Assembly (NCBI GenBank): GCA_033239005.1
Contig: BSQZ01000108.1
Span: forward strand, 1,104,501 to 1,168,500
Origin: Lamellibrachia satsuma
Taxonomy: Eukaryota; Annelida; Polychaeta; Sabellida; Siboglinidae
Direction of reading: 5' to 3'
Length of the DNA stretch: 64,000 nt
Part shown: piece after piece, positions 44,791-54,276 of the stretch
How positions within the stretch are numbered: the first letter of the stretch is position 1
How the letters are laid out: the number at the start of each line of letters is the position of its first letter
Notes under the pieces: model-generated
What the model was told of the DNA's origin: nothing
Database searches by the model: none
The model's input: only the letters and a program-made list of their open reading frames with translations
Position numbers and translations under genes: made by a program

Positions 44791-45082
44791 GGGACAAAAC
44801 GAAACATAAATCTGCGTATAGGTGGTAGTATATATTAATATGTGTGTGTGTGTTTCAGGTCGATAACCAAACAATGTCATGTTGTTGTGGATTCGGGTAC
44901 TCAACATCAAAGATACACTCTGAACACGATTCGTAAGTATTTTCTAATTTATATTTATTTGAAACATCGTAGTGTTAATGATGGGACAGTAACAGTTTTT
45001 ACCACGATATATTTTGTCATAAAGTACATACATTTTACATTGTTAAAAGTGTAACACTTTAATCAAATTTGATGGCATTTTG
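44791..45082 (+). other. Spacer, no gene seen
   Basis: Unassigned sequence. Confidence 0.3.
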
Positions 45083-45409
45083 TCATTGAGATATCCACTG
45101 GTAATACTCTTCGTCATGTTGAACAATCTCCCTGTGGGAGCAGGTATTGATTTCCTTGTCAAAACATTCGGCAATCTGTAAATCGTGAGTGCCATTTTGT
45201 AAAACCAAATGCACATGAACATAATACTGTAACCCATCACTAAGAACAACATAATATTTTATCAATATGTATTGATCACTGATGTGCGGATATTCCCGAG
45301 GGTACTGGAGTATATTGCACAGGTATGTGCAAACATACATCACATATTTCAGGCCTTTGCTACAAAGCAGAATACGAAGTGCAATGGTAAATTTCGGACA
45401 GCAGAACAT
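45083..45409 (-). CDS. Unidentified 108-codon reading frame
   Basis: The minus-strand frame ends DEEYYQWISQ and contains QYYVHVHLVLQNGTHD and CFDKEINTCSHREIVQ. I do not recognise a family. It is noted because a diverged copy lies at 45915-46130 on the same strand, with aligned residues and matching spacing (EINTFIHRE, EEYQWMSQ). Similarity at residue level suggests the sequence was once coding, perhaps an exon of a mobile element or of a local gene family. The start codon is arbitrary: no promoter, splice site or polyA signal was fixed. Confidence 0.35.
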   Translation of the reverse strand: MFCCPKFTIALRILLCSKGLKYVMYVCTYLCNILQYPREYPHISDQYILIKYYVVLSDGLQYYVHVHLVLQNGTHDLQIAECFDKEINTCSHREIVQHDEEYYQWISQ

Positions 45410-45914
45410 CGTATAGCTTGTTAGGTATATCCATAAGTATTAGTTGGCGGTCAAACGTAGCTGTAGTTTATATAATGCAATGGCCAAAATTTAGTGAAGC
45501 GGATGCGTGGTATTGGTCTGTCTCAACTGCAGCGCCCACGAAAGCTATGCGACGAAGAAAACCAAAAGGACACAGAATAAAAATAACATTATCATTATTA
45601 ATGAACACAACGCATTTAGGGTATCAAATCACAATTATTGGGTAATTAAGGGTACGTATTTTGACATATCAAAACGAGTTTTAACGATAAAGGGTAGAGA
45701 CTGAACGGTCCCATTGATCTGTGAATCAAATATATACCATATATAGCCATGTATAAAATCACATTGCAAATGATTTCCGTTCGCGGGTTCAAATGTTCGA
45801 TGTACGAGTTAGATGCTATCGTAGAACACAGTTTTGAAACCGACTACTGCGCGGTTTGGTCAATAACGAGGTGTGCCGACATGCCTCAGCGTGCGGACAT
45901 GCCCCACCTTCCCC
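45410..45914 (+). other. Spacer, no gene seen
   Basis: Short overlapping plus-strand frames at 45418-45704 have no recognisable motif. Confidence 0.3.
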
Positions 45915-46130
45915 TACCATTGTGACATCCACTGGTATTCCTCTTGGTTATTTTTAACCATTTTTCCTCTCTCTATGGATGAAAGTATTAATTTCCTGGC
46001 TAAAATATTATCCTACCCTGTGAAGTTCCAACTGCCTATTTTGTAAACAAAAACACATAAAAATATAATTGCAACCCTGTAATCAAATTCAAAATTCAAA
46101 TTTGTTTTGCTATTGGGACATCGGTAAATA
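45915..46130 (-). pseudogene. Degenerate copy of the 45083-45409 reading frame
   Basis: The minus-strand translation YIFMCFCLQNRQLELH, a stop, then EINTFIHRE and EEYQWMSQ aligns with the frame at 45083-45409. In-frame stops show it is broken. Confidence 0.45.
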
Positions 46131-46750
46131 TAATATGTGGCGATCACCATATTTGTTTGTCATTGTGTACCATAATGTTCAGAAATAAAATAAAGCTGCT
46201 GTAAAATATATTTTATTTTTGGTGTTGAGTATGTCTATGGTTGCTCTGTTCACATACTGAAATTGTTAATTGGAATTGGTATTGTTTTATTGCAATTTGA
46301 ATTTTTGAAGTGTAATTGGAATTGGTAGTTGTAAGTGGTGTGTAATTGGAATTATATTTTATAAAATGTGATTGATACAAACTCTGTTTTTGAATGAATG
46401 ACATGCGATTATCGAATTTCAAAAAGTCGAAATTAGTATATATTTATATCACATGAACACAGCTTCCAAACATTTAAGCACTACCATATCATTAAAACTA
46501 CAATGTATGAAAGGTATGAGTCAGAAAATACCTACAAATGGAACGAGATCCCATATACTGTTTATGTGGTTTTGCAGATGATCGATTCGAGTACCCTCAT
46601 GCCGTTTTATTACAATTCAACTTTAGGCTAACTCTAAACTACTTCCTTAACCTAACTTTCCTTGTATACCCGTTATTTGTGACTCATGAGACGCTGCCGC
46701 ACTGGCTCAGCCAGGTTTGAGTCTGATATTGAACTTTAATTAAGCCTCAT
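46131..46750 (+). other. AT-rich spacer before GST-D
   Basis: 46262-46360 has loose repeats of GTAATTGGAATTGGTA. No gene is seen. Confidence 0.4.
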
Positions 46751-46754
46751 TTAA

Positions 46755-46952
46755 TATAGTTGCTGATCACATGACATTGTAAGTCAGGCGCCCATAATTT
46801 TTTTTGCCCTGCTATAGACTTGATTGGACCCATCCATGGAAGCAAATTTGTTGCACTTGGCACAATCAGACCTCATTTATGCGCCACCAAGTTAGATGAT
46901 TAACTAACTGCTCAGAGTTCTGATACATGTGTTGATTTTTACCTATTTTCAG
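46755..46952 (+). promoter_or_regulatory. GST-D promoter region, diverged
   Basis: Aligned with the GST-B and GST-C promoters. GGCGCCCATAATTTTT is kept, the TATA box is weakened to TATAGA (46813-46818), and the exon 1 donor GTAAGT is changed to GTTGCA. The acceptor before the start codon (46951-46952) is intact. Expression by the ancestral route is doubtful. Confidence 0.5.
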
Positions 46953-46962
46953 TGATCAATAA

Positions 46963-47100
<138 letters not shown>

Positions 47101-47550
47101 TAACAGAGTGGGGTAATCGTAATGGTGAAAAATGTTAGTAACCATAATCGTACTTCGGATTTTAGCCAAGAAGGCAAAGTAACCGTAATCATACTCGATA
47201 ACATTCCCAAAGTAATCTTAATCGTGATTACAATCACAATTTTGTTTTGCATATTTATGTTTCTCAACTACAAAGCAAGCAGGCTTTTTTCGTCATTCTA
47301 GGTTGAACAGCTTAATGGTCAGAAGCTAATATATTTGTTCTTTGAGATGTGTTTTGAAGATATATTAAAATACTTTGTGGGACTGAAATGATATTTGTGT
47401 TTGTGCTGCCATTGGCTACGTGAAATGGTGCTACATATTAGAAAGGCTGTTTTACAGGAATGCCTTTTGGCCAGTTACCAGACCTGCAGTTTGATGGCAT
47501 CACGCTGTGCCATTCTGACGCCATGGAGTTCTACCTCGCCAAGACGTTTG

Positions 47551-48114
47551 GTAAGTTATATATTACCTGGTTAATTATTATAATTAACTGCATGATTGCG
47601 ATAAAACATTTATAAGAAATTACCATCCTCATGACGCATGGGTAGTTCAACCCCCGGGAGGACGGCTATTAGAAACGTGGGTTTGTGTTTTGCCCCACTT
47701 GCTGTTTTGGTCGGCCTAATTAATATTTGCGCTTTAGACAAATCGTGCTTGATCCTGATTGAACATTGATTTTATTTTGCATGAAAAATATAAGAATACA
47801 AATACAGGTAACATCAATTCATGCCAGGATGCCAGTAAAAACTAGACAACTAATTGTGGCAACTGGACGCCCTAGATATAGATAATGCAGATATAATTGA
47901 CGTATGCACCGAACAAATTGAATATCATATGCTATAGTATTATGTGTTATTGAATTAACATATATCTAAATATAATATATAAGTAGTTCGTTTATGTTCC
48001 AGTTATTGGAAGGTGAAGCATGTTTGAGACACGGAGAATTACATTATCGAATATCCATTGTAACTAGAACCATGAGCCTGGCTCCGAGTTAATCGGAACA
48101 TATTTAACAAGATT
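47551..48114 (+). other. GST-D intron, unique part
   Basis: Retains similarity to GST-B intron 2 near 48040-48110. A short piece of the 37571 repeat lies at 47665-47710. Confidence 0.45.
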
Positions 48115-49068
48115 TAACAAGATTGCTATCCAAGGCAAAGACCCAAATGGCAAGTGGACAAGGAAGCCATTGGCTTATTGAGAGTCCGACATTTTGTCAG
48201 CTATGTGTAACCCTCTCTCCTGAGATAAGTATGCGTCAAACTTGTTTTTAGACATATTCATCACGAAATAATTATGCGTCAACCTTGTTTTTAGACATAT
48301 TCATAACGCTGCTGGCAGTTACACAATCTGTAGATAATGTGTTACATTCATTTATTGTCCTCTGTGAGAACGAGTACTTTCTGATATCCAATCTTCACAT
48401 ATCCACATGTCACCTCGTGACCACATTCTGTCAGGCGTTCTTCATAACTAAGGTCTCTCAGTTCTGGAATCATTTTAGTTGCTCTCCTCTGTATGCATTC
48501 AAGTGTATCTATATCATTCTTACGGTATGGTCTCCATGCTTGTATACAGTATCCTAATGAGGTCTAACTGTTGCTTTATATAGAAGTATAATTAACTTGT
48601 TTCCTTGTATGTTAAATTCCTCCTTATTCTCCTAATCAACCCAAAACTTTTAGTACCCTTTGAAGCTGCAATGCCACATTGCTCTGAAACTTTAGCAGCA
48701 CCTAAAAACATATGCCATTTTTCAGACCATTTAACTAATTTTTAAATGTTGTTTATCACCATCAGTGTTAACCTTTCTAAACACTTTGTAAACACGTTTG
48801 TATCATCTGCTGATTTCCAGTTTAAAACCTCCCCATTTACTACAACACGTCTTCTGTCAGTCAGCCATTGTTCTATTCAGTCGATTATGCCACATTTAAG
48901 TAGTAATCTGATGTTAAACTGCTCTTTTATTTCTCGAACCTTTTTTTAAATACTTGTATGGCGTTTACATCTTTCCATTCAAAAGGAACCACTCTTGCAA
49001 GTGGTATAATTACTTGTTCTGTTGTTTCCATTAGTAGTCTTGGAGGAATTCCATCCACAGATGATTTA
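48115..49068 (-). mobile_element. CR1 LINE copy 1 in GST-D intron, internally deleted
   Basis: Minus strand. The 3' end (48120-48190) matches the end of the CR1 at 19085-19130. The rest preserves fragments of the CR1 C-terminal domain and the MDGIPP region of RT domain 1 near 49030-49060. It is badly degraded. Confidence 0.75.
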
Positions 49069-50935
49069 ACAAGATTTGCCATCCAAGCCAAAGGCCCAGA
49101 TGACAAGTGGACAAGGAAGCCATTGACTTATTGAGACTCCATCAGTGTTCGTCTACTTATAACCCGCCCTTCTGAGATATGTGTCAACCTTGTTTTTAAA
49201 TATATTCACGCTGCTGGCGGTTATACAATTCGTAGATAATTTGTTCCATTCATTTACTGTCCTCTGTGAGAACGAGTACTTCCTTATATCCAATTTACAC
49301 CGTTCGTTTGCTAACTTTACTTCATGTCATCTAGTTCTGCTATCTTTCAAGAGAGAAAAAATATCTTAATAACTTCAATCTGATCTCCTCTTAAACTCCT
49401 TGTCTCTAGAGTTGTTAAACCACACTCTGTCAGGCGTTCTTCATAACTAAGGTATCTCAGTTCTGGAATCATTTTAGTTGCTCTCCTCTGTATGCGTTCA
49501 AGTGTATCTATATCCTTCTTACGATATGGTCTCCACGCTTGTATACAGTATTCTAAATGAGGTCTAACTATTGCATTATACAGATATAATTACTTTTGTA
49601 AGTTATTTTTCTCCTAATCAACCCAAGAATTTGGTTACCTTTTGAAGCTGCAATACCACACTGCTCTGAAACTTTCATATTAGCACTTATTGTAACTCCT
49701 AAGTCCTTTTTTCTTACAGTAGTACCCAGAACGGTATTTCCCATTTTATAGTTTACGTCCAAGTTCCCATGTCCTGTATGTAAGCATTTACATTTCCGAA
49801 ATTTGAATAACATCTGCCATTTCTCAGACCATTTCACTAATCTGTCTAGATCGTTTTGTATATGTTGTTTATCACCATCAGTGTTAACCTTTCTAAACAC
49901 TTTTTGTCATCTGCAAATTTGAGTACGTTACTTGTTATATTGTCGTCCAAGTCATTGATATATATTAAGAATGATAAAAGTCCTAATACTGATCCTTGTG
50001 GTACCCCACTCAAAACTGATTTCAAGTTTGGAACTTCTCCATCTACTACTACACGCTGTCTTCTGTCAGTCAGCCACTGTTCTATCCAGTCAATTATGCC
50101 ATCCCCGATACCATGGGCTTTTAATTTAAGTAGTAATCTTTGATGTGGCACTTTGTCAAAAGCTTTCTGAAAATCTAAGTAGATAATATCTACTGGCGAT
50201 CCCTCGTCTATCCACTTAGTGATTTATTCAAAAAGAATTGCATATTTGTTAAGCATGATCTCGCTGTTAGGCTTTTAGGAATCCATGTTGAGACTAATTT
50301 AATAATTTATGCTTAACAAGGAAGTCCACCATATGGTCTTTAATTAACCTTTCAAATAATTTACAAATCACTGAAGTTAAACTCACTTGTTTGTAATTCT
50401 CGGACTTATTTCTCGAACCCTTTTTAAATGATGGTATGATGTTCACTTCTTTCCAAAAGGAACAACTCCCTCTTTTTATGATAAGTTGAATACTCTTGCA
50501 AGTGGTACACTGATTTATTCTATTGTTTCCATTAGTCGTTTTGGAGGAATTCCATCCATTCCCGGTGATTTATGAGCCTTCATTGGCTTTATTTTCTTGG
50601 TTACCATTTCTGGAGTTACAATTAACTGCCCTAAATATTCCGATTTAGCCTCCTGAAATTTAGCACCTGGAACTAGTAACAAACTAATATCCTCTCTGGT
50701 AAACACTGAACTGAAGTAGCCATTTAGGTATTCCGCCATTAAAAACCTTGTGATGTTATTATTTCCAGCACCGTCTTCTAGTCGTCCAACCTTGTCCCGT
50801 ACGTACTGTTTACTCCTGACATATCCATAAAAAATATTGCTCTAATTTTGTTTATGTTACTTACTAATTTTTGCTTATAGCTTGTTTTAGACTGTTTAAT
50901 TTCATTCGTAGCTGCGTTAAGGATAACTAGTGTTT
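49069..50935 (-). mobile_element. CR1 LINE copy 2 in GST-D intron
   Basis: Minus strand, from 5' to 3': IRAIFFMDMSGVNS (about 50830), MAEYLNGYFSSVFTRED and KAHKSPGMDGIPP (50739-50515), MPHQRLLLKLKAHGIGDGI and LSGVPQGSVLG with LKFADDKK (50151-49846), KDLGVTISANMKVSEQCG (49900-49568), and a C-terminal part decayed to stops. It ends in the same 3' sequence as copy 1. Two same-orientation copies end to end suggest successive insertion or a local duplication. Confidence 0.82.
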
Positions 50936-51274
50936 CCCCGGTTAGGACTGGGGAAACAATCAATGTGAGGGATAACGTGAAGTGTTCCCCCAGTCCTGCC
51001 AACTTCAAGTTCACAAAGTTGTGTAATGTATATACATTTTGATCGAGCATGTGTGGTTATCATGTGTTTAAAACTACTTCTTATGAGTCAAACATTGGAG
51101 AAAATTTAGCAGTAGTGAACAAAGCAAACAATGTGACAGATGTGCAGTATCCAACATGACTGATTCAGTCAAGTGAAAGGACTGGGTTGAAGCTACCAGC
51201 CATTTATTTTTACATGCACTGCAAAGTCTGCCGATATATGTGGAACCTTCGATCTTCGTTCGTCGTCGGTGCCA
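50936..51274 (+). other. GST-D intron remnant
   Basis: TGCCAACTTCAAGTTCACAA matches 12900-12920 and 28498-28518 upstream of exon 3, which shows the CR1 landed in the ancestral intron 2. Confidence 0.55.
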
Positions 51275-51485
51275 CGGTTCACTCAGCTGTGTAAATAAAT
51301 ACCTGGCTACAAACAGAGGCATATATGTCAACGAATTGTTTTCGCACAGCGTGGCTGAATGCTTCCCAGAGAGGGAAAGTCGAGATGGTGCGTGAATGAA
51401 GAGGTTTGCCAGAGGGTGAAGGGTAAAGCGCCTTGAGTAATCCCAAGGGCTGGATAAGGTGTTATATAAGAACATACTTTTGACA
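51275..51485 (+). mobile_element. SINE family 1, headless copy in GST-D
   Basis: Runs from GGTTCACTCAGCTGTG to GGTGTTATATAAGAACATAC. The tRNA-like head is missing. The sequence after it is the end of the last intron, so the loss of exons 3 and 4 has one breakpoint at this SINE. Confidence 0.65.
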
Positions 51486-52051
51486 TCAGTGGAGAAGAAA
51501 TAACAACACTTATTAGGGCATATACAGTAAATAGGTCGAGTACTGTAGTTTTGATTACAGAATCTGCCACTATCTAAGAAGTATTTAAACCATGTTTGAA
51601 ATGCATTTGAACCAATTGAAACATGTTTGAATTTGAGGAAATACAAAGTACTTATATTTAAATACTTTCATAATATATTTGATCACGTCTCTTTTAGATA
51701 ACAGTGGCTGACCTGAAGGTTGTGAACATCTTTGACTGGCTCCCGGCATTTGGCATCAAGTTTGACCTGGACGAGTACCCAACAATGATGGCACATAATG
51801 AACGGGTGATGAATGAACCCAAAATTGCTGCGTGGGTTGCCAAACGCCCAGTCACTCAATATTAGATACAGATATGTGCATCACAAAACACTAATTTAGT
51901 TACTTATCATCTAAAGAAAGCACCTGATAATTAAAACTTGTTGTTGCTCACATGGAGAATTCATTTAATAACCATGGGTGTAATTATGTTGTGAGGTGTT
52001 GCACAACTTATTATGTGTTGTACAATTTTGAACGTTTCAAGTTCATTTTCA

Positions 52052-52220
52052 TACAATTATTTTTCCATATCCCAATGCTTTGTTTACCTGTACAGACGTT
52101 CGCCAATCTTTTCAAGATGGGGTCATCAGTACTAATGGCAATGACGTCATTCTAGGAGGATAATATTGGCGAAAATCTATGCAGGTGAATAAAACTTTGG
52201 GATATGAAATAAATAATTAC
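52052..52220. mobile_element. MITE with ~55-bp inverted arms in GST-D 3' UTR
   Basis: Arms 52052-52106 and 52163-52220 pair through CATATCCCAA, TTTACCTG and CGCCAAT. The homologous 3' UTRs of GST-A, -B and -C lack it. TATGT...TACAATTTTG sequences on both sides look like a duplicated target. Confidence 0.75.
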
Positions 52221-52257
52221 CACGGTATATGATTATGTCTTATACAATTTGTAAAAA

Positions 52258-52263
52258 AATAAA
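52258..52263 (+). terminator. Polyadenylation signal of GST-D
   Basis: AATAAA in the conserved context, displaced from the stop by the MITE. Confidence 0.6.
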
Positions 52264-52307
52264 CTGAAATGTACTCTGTTGTTGTTTTTTAAGCTGGAAT
52301 TGATATA

Positions 52308-52488
52308 CAGTGAAACCTCAAACGATTGCATTGAAAGACAACATGGACAACAATATCAACAACCACAGTTAACTCCTCCTTTCATAGGAGTGTCATATAT
52401 AAATTACCCGCATTAAGCGATCACCTTTATTAAGAGACCAATTTTTGAGCATTGTCCATTGAGAGGTCGCTTAACACAAATTTTACTG
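52308..52488. mobile_element. pogo/Tigger-type MITE
   Basis: Starts CAGTGAAACCTC, ends in ACTG, and is flanked by TA on both sides (52306-52307, 52489-52490). The paralogous sites in GST-A, -B and -C read through without it. The interior contains AAGCGATCACC and GAGAGGTCGCTTAA. Confidence 0.75.
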
Positions 52489-52552
52489 TATAAGAAATGA
52501 CTGACTGTTGGTTGTGCATATAGAACCTCTATGACGAACGTGGATGTTGTCA

Positions 52553-52725
52553 TGTAATATGATCGTTATAACTGGTGCGTTGTACAGCTACTTACTACAT
52601 TGTAGCTCTTTCACCGTTTTGGAGTAATAAAAGTTATGTTGTCTTCCGGTCGAATTCGAGTAGCGCATGTCTAGTGTTCCCAGTCCTAATTAAACAAGCA
52701 ATATGCTGCTTCATAAAGCATAATA
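52553..52725 (+). repeat. 5' LTR
   Basis: Begins TGTAATATGATCG and ends GCATAATA. The terminal CA seen in the 3' LTR is mutated to TA. It contains AGTAATAAAAG, which may serve as a polyA signal region. Confidence 0.9.
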
Positions 52726-52737
52726 TGGTGTCAGAAG
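52726..52737 (+). other. Primer-binding site
   Basis: TGGTGTCAGAAG directly follows the 5' LTR and is complementary to the 3' end of common tRNA-Leu species (ending CTTCTGACACCA). Confidence 0.7.
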
Positions 52738-52875
52738 ACAAACTACACAGAGTTATACTGGTGTAGGATGTGTTGGTCGGAAAGTGAAGTGACGACAGTC
52801 GAGTCACACTGTCAACGGCTGAAAAATGGAATCCCATGAAAGCCACCAAGTAGTATTGCGTTCGATGCCTGCAAT

Positions 52876-54276
52876 TTGGATGAGGCGAGGAGAAGTTGGG
52901 AGCAGCAGTTTAGGACATTTTACACCGCGTATGAATTGAACAAAAAGCCTAATGCTGTCCAATTGGCCATACTACTACATACTGCTGGACCAGAGGCCCA
53001 GGAAGTATTCAACCAGTTTGAGTTTAGACCAGCAGGACCTGCTAACGTCCCACCAGCAGAAGATAGAGACAACTGGGAAACAGTGCTAGACAAATTCCGT
53101 CACTACTGCAAGCCACGTAAAAATACAGTTTACGAACGATATTGTTTCTGGTCTCGCAATCAAGGCAATGGGGAACTAGTAGATCAGTGGATCAAAGACT
53201 TGAGAATGAAAGCTAAATTGTGTGAATTTGGTGACCAGGAGGATCTGATGATTCGTGACAAGATAGTGTTCAGCGTCAATGACGAGCGTGTCAAAGAGAG
53301 ATGTTTGAGGGAGTCCGATCTGTCGCTAGCTAGGGCATTAGATGTGTGCCGCGCAGCCGAGACGACAAGGGCGCAACAGAAGGTCATGGCGTCTGAAGGA
53401 AAGCCAGAAGCTAAAGTGAGTGTAGTGAAGCAGAGATCTCGTTCAAGCACGTTTAGCAAGGGCTCCCATGCAGGTGGCAGGGGTATTAAAGGAACTAAAA
53501 ATGACACTAAGGGTAGGTACAAATGTACACACAAACCACGGGCTACACAGGGAAGCATTCAGTGCAAATTCTGTAGCAGGTCACACCCACCAAAGTCATG
53601 CCCTGCGTACGGCACACAGTGTAACCGTTGCAAGGGGTGGAACCACTTCGCGGTAACGTGCGAACACCACCGCACTGCTACAGTCGATAGCAAGGTGCGG
53701 ATGATGAACAATGAACAATGTGAGAGTAATGAATGCCTGTATCTGGGTTCGTTATTCTTGGACGTACATGCACACACTACTCATGATGATGACTGGATGA
53801 CAAAGATGACTATTGGCAGCCAGCAGATAAGCTTCAAGTTAGACACTGGCGCACAGGCGAATGTGTTGCCTATGACGATTTACGAGACAATAAAGCCGAA
53901 TGTAGCTTTGCAGCCTACAAAGACGATACTGTCGGCATTCGTGAATGACGTCAAAGTGAAGCCAGCTGGAACGGTCAAACTTCAGTGCATACTAGAGAAC
54001 GCGGATAAACCGACACTGATCGAGTTCTTTGTTACTACGCACACCAATGTACCCCTACTTGGATGTCGAGCGTGTGAGTCATTAGGACTTGTCAAACGAG
54101 TGTGCGAGGTGTCGCGTGAGAAGCCACTAACGAGTGACATTCTGATGAAAGCATATGAAGACGTGTTCACTGGAGTTGGAGAACTTGAACATCCGTATCA
54201 TATCGAGCTGAAAGAAGACGTACAGCCGGTATCCAGGCAACCAGGAAACTTCCATACACCAGAGTGGAGAGTTTGA
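52876..54276 (+). CDS. Gag-protease reading frame of the Ty3/gypsy element
   Basis: 466 codons by the first possible start, though the true start is probably an ATG just upstream, out of frame by one base near 52851. Residues 1-190 form a Gag capsid-like region (WEQQFRTFYTAYELN, VDQWIKDLRMKAKLC). Two zinc knuckles follow at about residues 230-262 (CKFCSRSHPPKSC, CNRCKGWNHFAVTC). The retroviral-type aspartic protease has its active site LDTGAQANVLP at about 322-332. The tail HIELKEDVQPV is the normal linker into the RT, after which the frame breaks. The protein would assemble the cytoplasmic particle and process Gag-Pol. Confidence 0.88.
   Translation: MDEARRSWEQQFRTFYTAYELNKKPNAVQLAILLHTAGPEAQEVFNQFEFRPAGPANVPPAEDRDNWETVLDKFRHYCKPRKNTVYERYCFWSRNQGNGELVDQWIKDLRMKAKLCEFGDQEDLMIRDKIVFSVNDERVKERCLRESDLSLARALDVCRAAETTRAQQKVMASEGKPEAKVSVVKQRSRSSTFSKGSHAGGRGIKGTKNDTKGRYKCTHKPRATQGSIQCKFCSRSHPPKSCPAYGTQCNRCKGWNHFAVTCEHHRTATVDSKVRMMNNEQCESNECLYLGSLFLDVHAHTTHDDDWMTKMTIGSQQISFKLDTGAQANVLPMTIYETIKPNVALQPTKTILSAFVNDVKVKPAGTVKLQCILENADKPTLIEFFVTTHTNVPLLGCRACESLGLVKRVCEVSREKPLTSDILMKAYEDVFTGVGELEHPYHIELKEDVQPVSRQPGNFHTPEWRV

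Noticed and set aside
51074..51646. A 190-codon minus-strand reading frame
   Set aside because: It overlaps a SINE and the GST-D intron on the opposite strand and has no recognisable motif.
54230..54276. Programmed frameshift between protease and RT
   Set aside because: No obvious slippery heptamer was seen and the linker remains in the pol frame upstream of the break; a single-base lesion is simpler. It was not excluded.
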